Shown here: positions 1 to 8,116 of the stretch, piece by piece | Layout of the letters: every line of letters begins with the position of its first letter | Position numbering within the stretch: position 1 is the stretch's first letter | DNA from: Nostoc sp. TH1S01 | Lineage (GTDB): Bacteria > Cyanobacteriota > Cyanobacteriia > Cyanobacteriales > Nostocaceae | DNA length: 64,000 nt | Reading direction: 5' to 3' | NCBI GenBank assembly: GCA_018993265.1 | Contig: JAGKSW010000052.1 | Span: 1 to 64,000, forward strand | Made by a program: the position numbers and the translations under genes | Notes under the pieces: model-generated | Database searches by the model: none | The model's input: only the letters and a program-made list of their open reading frames with translations | Told to the model about the DNA's origin: nothing

Positions 1-11
1 TTATTTAGTCA

Positions 12-1144
12 TACCAATTAAAAATGAAGCTGCATATAATGGAGAAAAGCAAACTTGGTAAGTTAACCCAAACATGAGCCGCCCATTTAAAATTGCGATC
101 GCCGAGAGTGAAGAGGAACTGAAAAAACGCCTACAAACAACGTCTTCGGGAATCCAGAAAGAAAAGTTACAAATGTTGTGGTGGCTGGCGAGTGGTCAAG
201 TTAAGCAACAGCAAGAAATAGGGCAACGTTTGGGTAGAGATACATCAACGGTGACAAGATGGTTGCAAAAGTATAGAGCCAGTGGGCTGTCTGGCTTGCT
301 AGAAATTAAGAAAGCACCTGGAGCAAACCGAAAAATTAATGATGAGGCCCTCGCTGCGCTCAAGCAAGAACTGGAAACAGAGAAAGGGTTTGGTAGTTAC
401 GGTGAAATAGTCGAGTGGTTGAAACGCCAACATGGGCTGGAGCTTGAGTATGGAACAGTCTATGGTTGGGTGCGATATCGATTGGGTGCGAAATTGAAAG
501 TACCACGCCCTCAAAGCCAAAAACAGGACGAAGAGTTAGTATCGGAATTTAAAAAAAACTCGGCATCATTCTCGTAACTTTGAAACAACATAAGAGCGCA
601 AAACAAATGTGTTCGCTACTTGTGTCAGGATGAAACAAGGTTGGGACTTCACTACTCTCACGGGAAAAGTAATTACCGCTTCAGGCTTTAAACCTACTGT
701 TGAGGTGAAATGGCCGCGGGAAAAATGCGTGGATCTATGGTGCCATTGAACCGTTAACTGGAGATCATTTCCTTTATGAGTACCCAAAACTGGATGGCGA
801 GTGTTTTCAGCAGTTTTTGGACTGGCTATCTGTGCAATTAGGTAGCGATTACGCTATTTTACAGGTTGATCAAGCTCCTGCTCATACCAGTTCCGCAATT
901 AGCTGGCCGGAGAATATTATTCCGCTGTTTCAGCCACCATCAGCACCTGAACTTAACCCAATTGAGAGACTTTGGCAGCTTCTCAAAAAACCTCTCAAAA
1001 ATCAACTTTTTTCTTCTTTACAAGCTTTACGCGAGCGCATCCAAGAAATCTTCGACCAACTGACATTTGAGCAGGTAATTTCTATCTCTTCTTATAACTT
1101 TATCCTGGAAGCTCTATTCTATGCAGCTTCATATTAAATTGGTA
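12..1144 (+). mobile_element. IS630-family insertion sequence, decayed
   Basis: About 1.13 kb bounded by imperfect terminal inverted repeats: the left end reads CCAATTAAAAATGAAGCTGC and the right end, reverse-complemented, reads CCAATTTAATATGAAGCTGC. Both ends abut a TA dinucleotide (12-13 and 1143-1144), the target duplication typical of the IS630/Tc1/mariner superfamily. The transposase inside is broken by several frameshifts, so this copy cannot move by itself, although its ends look intact enough to be mobilised in trans. Confidence 0.85.
74..1137 (+). pseudogene. IS630-family transposase, frameshifted
   Basis: The N-terminal part (74-577) has a helix-turn-helix region (about residues 40-80) typical of IS630 transposases. 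The C-terminal part (817-1137) carries the DDE domain with LQVDQAPAHTS and PELNPIERLW. The stretch between them is coding-like in shifting frames: CQDETRLGL (first catalytic Asp) near 625-650, then TTLTGKVITASG, then WIYGAIEPLTGDHFLYEYP. The first shift lies at a run of eight A near 550, which in IS630 elements can be a programmed frameshift. The later shifts near 640 and 735 are better explained by decay. All three catalytic acidic residues survive in the pieces. Confidence 0.85.
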
Positions 1145-1211
1145 TCAGGCTCTTGACTCTAGTTGGATATGACGGTATTTAAATGCTTAATATGCTGTAG
1201 TAACTCCAACC

Positions 1212-1631
1212 ATGTCTACCGAACAAAACAAAGCCATTGCCCTAGAATTTTACCAAGCCTTTGACAATGGCAGTGTTGAAAAAGCCAAAAAAATCATAGC
1301 TGCAAATTTTACTGCTCATACAACAGGCGCATCGGAACCTCTCGATTTAGATGGTTTTATCGAGTATGGGTTGATGATGCGTAATGCTTTTCCTGATGGA
1401 AAGCATACATTTGCAGATGTGATTGTTGAGAATGATAAAGTCGTTACCCGTGGGACATTTAGCGGTACTCATGAGGGAGAATTACTGGGTTTTCCGCCCA
1501 CAGGTCAGCAAGTTAAATTTGCCGTTATGCACATAGACCAGATTATTGATGGCAAAGTCACCGAACATTGGGGACAAGCAGATATTATGGCTTTGATGCA
1601 ACAACTGGGTATTCTTCCCCCATCAATGTAA
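1212..1631 (+). CDS. SnoaL-like (polyketide-cyclase fold) family protein
   Basis: This 139-residue protein has the pattern of the SnoaL-like/ester-cyclase group of the NTF2-like superfamily: an N-terminal helix (NKAIALEFYQAFDNG), HTTGASEPLDLDGF, FPDGKHTFADVIVENDKVV, the strand TRGTFSGTHEGELLGFPPTG, and C-terminal GKVTEHWGQADIMALMQQLG. The family includes cyclases, hydrolases and many proteins of unknown role, so no substrate can be named. It stands alone, just downstream of the dead IS630 copy, and no strong ribosome-binding site is visible before the ATG. Length is normal for the family. Confidence is high for the fold and low for the function. Confidence 0.8.
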   Translation: MSTEQNKAIALEFYQAFDNGSVEKAKKIIAANFTAHTTGASEPLDLDGFIEYGLMMRNAFPDGKHTFADVIVENDKVVTRGTFSGTHEGELLGFPPTGQQVKFAVMHIDQIIDGKVTEHWGQADIMALMQQLGILPPSM

Positions 1632-1848
1632 GTAATTCAAACTCAGCGTTACTTTGTGTTTGACAAATAAGCCTGACTAATAAGTCTGTGTATACGAAAC
1701 CGTCAATTCTTGGTATCTCGTTTGATGATTTGATTTTAGATTTTAAATCATCCTGACTGTTTTTCATAGGGTTTTCGGGATATCTTTAAGCTCATACCCA
1801 TTAAAGGGTAAAGCTTTCAGGCTAAAATTTATGTAGGAGGTAATTTAT

Positions 1849-2064
1849 ATGTTAAAAACCATTCAAGGAACTTATAAAGACGGCAAAATCGAATTAGATG
1901 AAATACCATTAGGCATCACTGAAAGCAAAGTTTTCGTAACTTTCTTAGAAAGCGAACCCACAAATTGGCCAGAAATAATCATGGAATATCAAGGTTTAGA
2001 AGAAAGTATCATCTTTGAATCATATCGGGAGGAAATGTTACCGCCGAAGGAAATAGAAATTTAA
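1849..2064 (+). CDS. Probable antitoxin of a VapBC-type pair
   Basis: A 71-residue acidic protein that begins MLKTIQGTYKDGKIELDE. That start resembles the short cyanobacterial antitoxin-like proteins (DUF104/DUF2281 type) whose N-terminal strand resembles other small DNA-binding antitoxins. An AGGAGGT ribosome-binding site lies 9 bases before the ATG. The next gene, a PIN-domain toxin, starts 2 bases after this stop, the usual antitoxin-toxin coupling. In such pairs the antitoxin binds the toxin through its C-terminus, here acidic and extended, and often represses the operon. No operator was recognised. The assignment rests mainly on the neighbour. Confidence 0.7.
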   Translation: MLKTIQGTYKDGKIELDEIPLGITESKVFVTFLESEPTNWPEIIMEYQGLEESIIFESYREEMLPPKEIEI

Positions 2065-2066
2065 TT

Positions 2067-2471
2067 ATGGGTTATCTACTAGACACTTGCGTAATTAGTG
2101 ATTTTGTTCAAGGAGAAGCAAACACCCTCAAACAATTAAAATCAACATCTCGTGCTGATATTTTTGTTTCATCGATCACAGTTATGGAAGTGAAATATGG
2201 ATTAGCTATTAATCCACAACGCGCTGTTAAAATTCAATCTATTATTGAAACTTTATTAAGCTCAATTACAATTTTACCTTTTGACTATAAAGAAGCCGAA
2301 CAAGCTGCTCAAATTAGAAGCTTGCTCAAATTAGCAGGTTTACCTATAGGTGCTTATGATGTACTGATTGCAGCCACCGCAGTCATCAATAATCACGTTT
2401 TAGTAACATCTAATATCCGAGAGTTTCAAAGAGTGCCTAATTTACAAATTGAAAATTGGCGTTCTAATTAA
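2067..2471 (+). CDS. vapC: VapC-like PIN-domain toxin ribonuclease
   Basis: A 134-residue PIN-domain protein. It starts MGYLLDTCVISDFVQ, with the first conserved Asp in LLDTC, and has VMEVKYGLA with the conserved Glu, GAYDVLIAATA with a later Asp, and LVTSNIREFQRVPNLQIENW at the C-terminus. These acidic residues coordinate Mg2+ or Mn2+ in PIN nucleases, which in VapC cleave tRNA or other RNA. The length is typical and no catalytic residue appears to be missing. It is translationally coupled to the upstream antitoxin. A truncated relative is found at 27070-27189. Confidence 0.88.
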   Translation: MGYLLDTCVISDFVQGEANTLKQLKSTSRADIFVSSITVMEVKYGLAINPQRAVKIQSIIETLLSSITILPFDYKEAEQAAQIRSLLKLAGLPIGAYDVLIAATAVINNHVLVTSNIREFQRVPNLQIENWRSN

Positions 2472-2504
2472 ATAGCGATCGCCTCCTCAAAAGAGATAAA
2501 TTAA

Positions 2505-3857
2505 TTACATAAATCCGGCCGATTCGTATAACCTTTGCACCATCGCCGTAATTTTTGCCCCATAGTCTAAATCTGCTGACCAACGACCAGAAAGTTGACT
2601 AACTAAAGGTGCAATTCCGCGTGTGACAAAGCGAAATCTGGGGTCAACCACTTCATTTACTAAAGGTTCTAAACTGGCGTAAGCTTTTAAATGTTGAATA
2701 TGCGCCCTGACTCCAATTCTGGCACTTTCAAACGCAGCCGCATCAGAACCACCACCAATACTACCAAGTCCAGCAAAGTTGTTTTGTTCTGGTCTAATAT
2801 CACCACCAAAGCGTAAAAAACCTGTTTCGACACACATTTGACAAAAGGCGATATCATAATTTACACCTTCAATTGTGGCTTCTTCTCGATACAGTTTTGG
2901 AAGGTCAGGAAATTTCACCAAAGCAGTTTCATTGTTATTTCGCAGAAATAGTTGTAGCTGCACTTCGGAAGTATTACCACGGGAGATAATTTGATCCATT
3001 TGACCTTTGCAAATCACCAAAATCGAACGGAGGTTAACAGTACGTGTGGCGCTATCCCAATTGACAGAAATATTAAAATCCCTGAGTTCTACAGCTTTGA
3101 CATATACAACTCGGCGATAGGTAATTCGGTTGACATTTTGGGCTGTTGTTAAGTCAATTCGCAAGCGGTCTACTAAATCAACGGGAATATAAGCGTTACC
3201 ATTGACTAATATGCCTTGTTCTGAGTAGTTCTGCCCGTTGATGTTGATATTGATAGATGGATAAGTTGGTTCGGTGGGAGTTCCGGGTGTGGGGTCAATA
3301 ACACGACTCCAAGAAGCCAAACCATCAGCAATACCCAAAGCAAAATCACGGCGACGGTTTTGCAGCAAGGCGCGGTCATCGGGGCTGCTGAGAAATCCAA
3401 CTTGCATTAATAATGAAGGCAGTGTCGTTTGACGACAAAAGGCTAAACGTCCTAAGCCACTATCAGTATCTGGTTTGACTCCCCGATTGGGTAATTGCGG
3501 AACACGGCGTAACAAACCGACTAACAGCAGTTCAGCATTACTTTTACGTTCATTATTATTAGCAATATAAAATACACTAGCTCCACGCACCGTTGGACTA
3601 CTGGCGGAATCAGCATGAATTTCTAGGGCGACATCACCCCGACGACCACGAGAATTTATCCAAGCAATAGTTTCGGCGGCGCTTAAATCGTCAGGAACAG
3701 CCAAAACTTCAAAAGTCCGCGCCCGCAGTTCTGTAACAATTAAATCCCGCAGCAGAATCATTTCTCTCGCTTCCGTGGTTCCCCCAGCAATTGAACCTGG
3801 ATCGATTCCTCCTGCTTCTTTGCCTCCGTGCGCCGCCGAAATAAAAATACGCCCCAT
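2505..3857 (-). CDS. N-acetylmuramoyl-L-alanine amidase with C-terminal glucosaminidase-like domain
   Basis: 450 residues. Residues 1 to about 185 form an Amidase_3 domain: IFISAAHGG supplies the first zinc His, TTEAREM the Glu, ALEIHADS the second His, and PSLLMQVGFLSS follows the family. A central region (about 200-280, INGQNYSEQGILVNGNAYIPVDLV) resembles the copper-amine-oxidase N-terminal-like stalk domain. The C-terminal ~150 residues (ATIEGVNYDIAFCQMCVETG, QNNFAGLGSIGGG) match glucosaminidase or lysozyme-like hydrolases. It would cleave peptidoglycan amide and possibly glycan bonds. No signal peptide is visible, as in several cyanobacterial homologues. It is divergent from dnaG, with a heptamer-repeat region between them. 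Confidence 0.85.
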   Translation of the reverse strand: MGRIFISAAHGGKEAGGIDPGSIAGGTTEAREMILLRDLIVTELRARTFEVLAVPDDLSAAETIAWINSRGRRGDVALEIHADSASSPTVRGASVFYIANNNERKSNAELLLVGLLRRVPQLPNRGVKPDTDSGLGRLAFCRQTTLPSLLMQVGFLSSPDDRALLQNRRRDFALGIADGLASWSRVIDPTPGTPTEPTYPSINININGQNYSEQGILVNGNAYIPVDLVDRLRIDLTTAQNVNRITYRRVVYVKAVELRDFNISVNWDSATRTVNLRSILVICKGQMDQIISRGNTSEVQLQLFLRNNNETALVKFPDLPKLYREEATIEGVNYDIAFCQMCVETGFLRFGGDIRPEQNNFAGLGSIGGGSDAAAFESARIGVRAHIQHLKAYASLEPLVNEVVDPRFRFVTRGIAPLVSQLSGRWSADLDYGAKITAMVQRLYESAGFM

Positions 3858-3951
3858 CTTCAGTATTTCCTCTTAAAAAATTAAGCGTAAGCAATTCTAT
3901 ACATAATTCTTCGTCTAGCAACAAGAATATAATAGCTATCAGAAGTATTTT

Positions 3952-4012
3952 GTCATTAGTCATTAGTCATTAGTCCTTGGCAATGACTAATGACTAATGA
4001 CCAAGGACTAAT
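3952..4012. repeat. Heptameric tandem repeat with inverted arms upstream of dnaG
   Basis: TCATTAG-type heptamers are repeated, and 12-base arms ATTAGTCCTTGG (3969-3980) and CCAAGGACTAAT (4001-4012) are exact reverse complements. The block ends seven bases before the dnaG ATG, so it would form a hairpin in the dnaG leader. This is the short tandemly repeated sequence class common in Nostocales intergenic regions. Confidence 0.8.
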
Positions 4013-4018
4013 AACTAT

Positions 4019-6070
4019 ATGTACATTCCCCGCTTGCACCCAGACACAATTGAGGAAATTAAACAACGTGCTGATATTGTGGATGTGGTATCAGAACACG
4101 TAGTTTTACGCAAGCGTGGTAAAGATTTTATCGGTTTGTGTCCGTTCCATAATGAGAAAAGTCCTAGCTTTACAGTCAGCCAAAGTAAGCAAATGTATTA
4201 TTGCTTTGGCTGTAATGCAGGGGGAAATGCAATTAAGTTTTTGATGGATTTGGGGAAACAATCTTTCACGGAAGTAGTGCTGGATTTGGCGCGGCGCTAT
4301 CAAGTGAATGTACAAACCCTCGAACCTGAACAAAGACAAGAATTACAGCGTCAATTGTCGTTGCGAGAACAATTATATGAAGTTCTGGCAACCACAGCGC
4401 ATTTTTATCAGCACGCCCTCCGCCAAACCCAGGCGCAAAAGGCGTTGCAGTATTTACTTGTGAATCGCCAATTAAAAGATGCAACTATTCAGCAGTTTGG
4501 CTTGGGTTACGCCCCCGCCGGTTGGGAAACGCTGTATAGGTATTTGGTGGAAAATAAACATTATCCTGTGCAGTTGCTAGAAAAAGCAGGATTAATTAAG
4601 CCGCGCAAAGAAGGGGGCGGTTATTATGATGTCTTCCGCGATCGCCTGATGATTCCCATCCGCGATATTCAAGGGCGTGTGATTGCGTTTGGCGGACGAA
4701 CGCTTACTGACGAACAACCAAAATATCTCAATTCCCCAGAAACCGAACTATTTAATAAAGGTAAAACGTTATTCGCCATTGACTTAGCCAAAACCGGAAT
4801 TGCTCAACATGACCAAGCGGTCGTAGTAGAAGGATATTTTGATGCGATCGCGCTTCATGCGGCGGGTATTAACAATGCTGTTGCTTCTTTGGGTACAGCC
4901 TTGAGTTTAGAACAAGTCCGCCTAATATTACGTTACACCGACTCAAAACAGTTAGTTCTTAACTTTGATGCCGATAAAGCCGGGACTAACGCGGCGGAAA
5001 GAGCGATCGGAGAAATTGCTGATTTAGTATATAAAGGTGAGGTCAAATTAAGGATTCTCAATCTACCTACAGGCAAAGATGCTGATGAATTTCTAAAAAC
5101 TCATGGCTCATCGGAGTATCAAATTCTAGCAAGTACCATTGCTCGATTAACCACCTTACAGAAATATAGATATAGGAAGATAGATGAGTTATCCGCAAAT
5201 GAGCGGAAAGAACTGCTTGACAGCGCCCCACTCTGGATAGATTGGCAGATACAGCAAATTATAAAAAACCGCGATTTAAGACAAGCAACAGATTTTCAGG
5301 AAGTATCTCAAGAGTTTGTAAAAATACTTAAAAAAATTGAAAATAAAGAGACACGAGACTATTATCTTTTCCACTGCGCTGAAATTTTGAGCTTAAAGGA
5401 TGCAAGTCTTATACCCTTAAGAGCAGAAAATCTTTTAACTCAAATTTCTCCAGCTACAGCTACATATTCTAAGTCAACACCTACAAAGAGAGAATGGAAT
5501 AGCAAAAAACCATCTCCATCTTCTATACCGCAAACAGATAAAAGTCTTTTAGAACAAGCCGAGGCTTTATTGCTGCGAATTTATTTACACTGTCCCGAAC
5601 AGCGACAAGCAATTATTAACGAACTGGAAGAACGAAATTTAGATTTTAGCTTGTCTCATCATCGGTTTTTGTGGGGACAGATTTTAGAATTAGAGGAAGC
5701 AGAGGAATTTCATACTCAGCACTCAGCACTCAGCACTCAGCACTCAAAAGAGAATTTAATTTCTAGTTTGCAAGATATATATTTAGAATTAGGTGAAGAA
5801 ATAGAATTAATTTCTCATTTGTTTCATTTAAATGAAAAGAGTAAAAAAGAGATACTCCGCACCCCGCAAGTTGTTCTTGCTGCAACTGCTTGTATGGAAA
5901 GAGTATTGCGAGAAAAACGTTATCGTTACTTTTTGGAATTATGGCAAGAAACAGATCCAGAAGTAGAGCCGGAAAAATGGCGATCGTATTATGAGGCATT
6001 TTACAACGAAAAAATCAAACTTCAAGAACTCGATCGCCAGCGCCAGTTTTCTCTCACTGATTTGTTATAG
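4019..6070 (+). CDS. dnaG: DNA primase DnaG
   Basis: 683 residues. It makes RNA primers at the replication fork. The N-terminal zinc-binding domain shows C41, H44, C62 and C65 in CPFHNEKSPSF and YYCFGCNAGG. The RNA-polymerase core includes GLGYAPAGW and FRDRLMIPIRDIQGRVIAFGGR. The TOPRIM domain has VVVEGYFDAIALHAAG with its Glu and LVLNFDADKAG with its DxD-like acid pair. The C-terminal ~200 residues are the helicase-binding type. Two points are odd: a heptamer tandem repeat lies in frame at 5714-5746 in the helicase-binding region, and the start codon follows an intergenic repeat hairpin with no clear ribosome-binding site. Core function should be intact. Confidence 0.97.
   Translation: MYIPRLHPDTIEEIKQRADIVDVVSEHVVLRKRGKDFIGLCPFHNEKSPSFTVSQSKQMYYCFGCNAGGNAIKFLMDLGKQSFTEVVLDLARRYQVNVQTLEPEQRQELQRQLSLREQLYEVLATTAHFYQHALRQTQAQKALQYLLVNRQLKDATIQQFGLGYAPAGWETLYRYLVENKHYPVQLLEKAGLIKPRKEGGGYYDVFRDRLMIPIRDIQGRVIAFGGRTLTDEQPKYLNSPETELFNKGKTLFAIDLAKTGIAQHDQAVVVEGYFDAIALHAAGINNAVASLGTALSLEQVRLILRYTDSKQLVLNFDADKAGTNAAERAIGEIADLVYKGEVKLRILNLPTGKDADEFLKTHGSSEYQILASTIARLTTLQKYRYRKIDELSANERKELLDSAPLWIDWQIQQIIKNRDLRQATDFQEVSQEFVKILKKIENKETRDYYLFHCAEILSLKDASLIPLRAENLLTQISPATATYSKSTPTKREWNSKKPSPSSIPQTDKSLLEQAEALLLRIYLHCPEQRQAIINELEERNLDFSLSHHRFLWGQILELEEAEEFHTQHSALSTQHSKENLISSLQDIYLELGEEIELISHLFHLNEKSKKEILRTPQVVLAATACMERVLREKRYRYFLELWQETDPEVEPEKWRSYYEAFYNEKIKLQELDRQRQFSLTDLL
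5714..5746 (+). repeat. ACTCAGC heptamer tandem repeat inside dnaG
   Basis: Four perfect ACTCAGC units plus a partial fifth lie within the reading frame and encode a low-complexity Thr/Gln/His/Ser/Ala/Leu stretch (TQHSALSTQHS). The same heptamer appears near 9591-9603. The repeat class is normally intergenic in cyanobacteria. Confidence 0.9.
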
Positions 6071-6160
6071 TTGAGTTCAAAAAGGAACAGGCAACAGGCA
6101 AATCTGCATAAATAAATTGAAGATTCTGCACATAAATTGCCCAATTTCATAACAAATTGG

Positions 6161-6206
6161 TGACTTTAGTCATATATCAATTAGAAATGAGTAGTGACTA
6201 AAGTCA
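6161..6206. promoter_or_regulatory. Two copies of TGACTWWAGTCA, possible operator pair
   Basis: TGACTTTAGTCA (6161-6172) and TGACTAAAGTCA (6195-6206) are reverse complements of each other, and each is itself a near-palindrome. They are 34 bases apart centre to centre, about three helical turns, about 170 bases before the exporter adaptor gene. This looks like a two-site operator; the regulator is unknown. The pair could also form a stem with a 22-base loop. Confidence 0.5.
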
Positions 6207-6375
6207 TACAAGAGAACAGTCCGTTTTGGCTGATAATTAAGTTGCAAACTTGAAATTTTCTGCTTATATAGTCACTATAGCGATTGTATAAGATTAGGCA
6301 ATTGAAAGTACGAGCAACCAAGTGGTTGGACTTGAAGAACTAGCTCAGTAGCCATTTTGGACAACGGACAAAGTT

Positions 6376-7926
6376 ATGAAACTTGATACATCAAAGCCTG
6401 TAGATTCATCAGTTCTACCTTTAGAACAGAAAAAACAAAAAAAGTATAATTGGCTACTTTGGTTGCTCATGCTCAGTCTGTTGGGTGGAATTGGCTATGG
6501 GGTGTATTACCGAATAGCAGTAGTACCTGGCCAAGAAGCTAGACAAAAGATATTAACACAGTCGGTAGAAAGACGAAATTTAGCGATCGCAGTTTCGGCT
6601 AATGGTACAGTCAAACCGGAGCGATCGATTAACCTCAGTCCCAAAAATTCGGGTGTACTCAAAACCCTGCTGGTTAAAGAAGGCGATACGGTCAAACAAG
6701 GCCAAATTCTCGCTTACATGGATGATTCCAACCTGCGGGGTAGTTTGGTGCAAGCCCAAGGACAGGTAGCCCAAGCCGAGGCAAATCTGCAAAAAGCTCA
6801 AGCCGGGAATCGCCCACAAGATATCGCCCAAGCCCAAGCACAACTCGATGAAGCCGAAGCAAATCTGCAAAAAGTCCAAGCCGGTAATCGTCCCCAAGAT
6901 ATCGCCCAAGCGCAAGCACGCTTAAGAAGCGCCCAAGCCAGCTTAGTTCAAGCAGAAGATGATTTACGGCGCAATCAACAACTATATAACTCTGGTGCTA
7001 TTTCCCTGCAAACGGTTATTCAAAAACGGTCAACCCGTGACAGCGCCCAAGCCCAAGTCAATGAAGCGCAACAAGCATTAGCCTTGCAACAAGCTGGTTC
7101 ACGCTCAGAAGATATTCAACAAGCTAGAGCGACTGTGAAACAGCGACAAGAAGCTTTGGCATTACTAAAAGCCGGAAACCGCCCAGAAGATATTGAAGTC
7201 GCCCGCGCTCAAGTTATTTCAGCCCGTGGTTCACTGCAAAACATCCAAGCCCAAATCAACGACACAATTATTCGCGCCCCCTTTAATGGGGTAGTAACGC
7301 AAAAATTCGCTGATCCTGGTGCTTTTGTGACTCCTACCACTTCCGGGAGTGCTGTTTCTTCCGCCACTTCTTCTTCGATTTTGGCTTTAGCGTCTGTGAA
7401 TCAGGTTGTAGCCAATTTATCAGAATCAAACATTGCCAAAATTCGCCTTGGTCAACCAGTAACCATTAAAGCTGATGCTTACCCAGGAAAAGTTTTTGAG
7501 GGGAAAGTAAGTCAAATTGCGGCGCAAGCAACCGTCGAGCAGAACGTTACTAGTTTTCAGGTCAAAGCATCTCTGTCCGACCCGCAAAATTTACTCCGGT
7601 CGGGAATGAACGTCGATGTGGATTTCCAAGTTGGTGAGCTAGAAAATGCTTTAGTTGTCCCCACCGCCTCAGTTGTGCGGCGAGAAAGAGCCACAGGCGT
7701 GTATGTTTTAGGAGCAAATGAGCAACCTGTATTTACTCGCATTGAAACTGGCGTGACTGTGAATAACTTTACAGAAGTGAAGTCTGGATTAACAGGTGAT
7801 GAAAAAGTCTTGCTGAGTTTCCCCCCTGGTTCACGACCCCAGTCAACGCCACGGGGAGGTGTATTTCCTGGCGTTGGCGGTGGAGGAGGCCGTTCTTCTG
7901 GCGGCGGTGGGCGTTCTAGTCGTTAA
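6376..7926 (+). CDS. HlyD/MacA-type membrane-fusion (adaptor) protein, DevB-like
   Basis: 516 residues: a short cytoplasmic N-terminus, one membrane helix (about 25-46, YNWLLWLLMLSLLGGIGYG), then a lipoyl half-motif (LKTLLVKEGDTVKQGQILAYMDDS). A long alpha-hairpin follows, rich in Ala and Gln, with a unit close to QAGNRPQDIAQAQAQL repeated near 140-190 and degenerate copies later. The second lipoyl half is APFNGVVTQKFADPGAFV, then a beta-barrel. The Gly/Ser-rich tail (about 495-516) is unusual. It would bridge the inner-membrane ABC permease and a TolC channel. The permease, ATPase and TolC-like genes follow on the same strand, separated by 110-200-base repeat-bearing gaps. Cyanobacterial relatives include DevB, but no substrate can be assigned here. 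Confidence 0.9.
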   Translation: MKLDTSKPVDSSVLPLEQKKQKKYNWLLWLLMLSLLGGIGYGVYYRIAVVPGQEARQKILTQSVERRNLAIAVSANGTVKPERSINLSPKNSGVLKTLLVKEGDTVKQGQILAYMDDSNLRGSLVQAQGQVAQAEANLQKAQAGNRPQDIAQAQAQLDEAEANLQKVQAGNRPQDIAQAQARLRSAQASLVQAEDDLRRNQQLYNSGAISLQTVIQKRSTRDSAQAQVNEAQQALALQQAGSRSEDIQQARATVKQRQEALALLKAGNRPEDIEVARAQVISARGSLQNIQAQINDTIIRAPFNGVVTQKFADPGAFVTPTTSGSAVSSATSSSILALASVNQVVANLSESNIAKIRLGQPVTIKADAYPGKVFEGKVSQIAAQATVEQNVTSFQVKASLSDPQNLLRSGMNVDVDFQVGELENALVVPTASVVRRERATGVYVLGANEQPVFTRIETGVTVNNFTEVKSGLTGDEKVLLSFPPGSRPQSTPRGGVFPGVGGGGGRSSGGGGRSSR

Positions 7927-8116
7927 TCAAGTTAAAAGTCAAAAAGCAAAAGTAAAAAATTCGGCGTTGCATAAATGCGGTATGAAATCATAAAATTCTA
8001 CTTTTAAAACTCTTGCTCTTTGCGTCTTTGCGTCTTTGCGTGAGACAAAAATCATCCCCTCAATAAGCAACGCCAAAAACTCATACATTAATGCTTTAAA
8101 TTTAAAATTGGTTAGT

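Noticed and set aside
1585-1767. Open frame of 60 codons on the minus strand between the SnoaL-like and antitoxin genes
   Set aside because: No recognisable motif, no ribosome-binding site, and it overlaps the end of the SnoaL-like gene.
3709-3963. Open frame of 84 codons on the minus strand over the amidase start
   Set aside because: It lies out of frame inside the amidase gene and its promoter region, with no family similarity; a shadow.
3952-4012. CRISPR array
   Set aside because: The units are contiguous heptamers without spacers; the same holds for 5714-5746 and 26920-26940.
6161-6206. A sixth member of the sulfur-island operator family
   Set aside because: Spacing between ACT and AGT is two bases, not four, and the neighbouring genes are an exporter, so it is treated as a separate motif.
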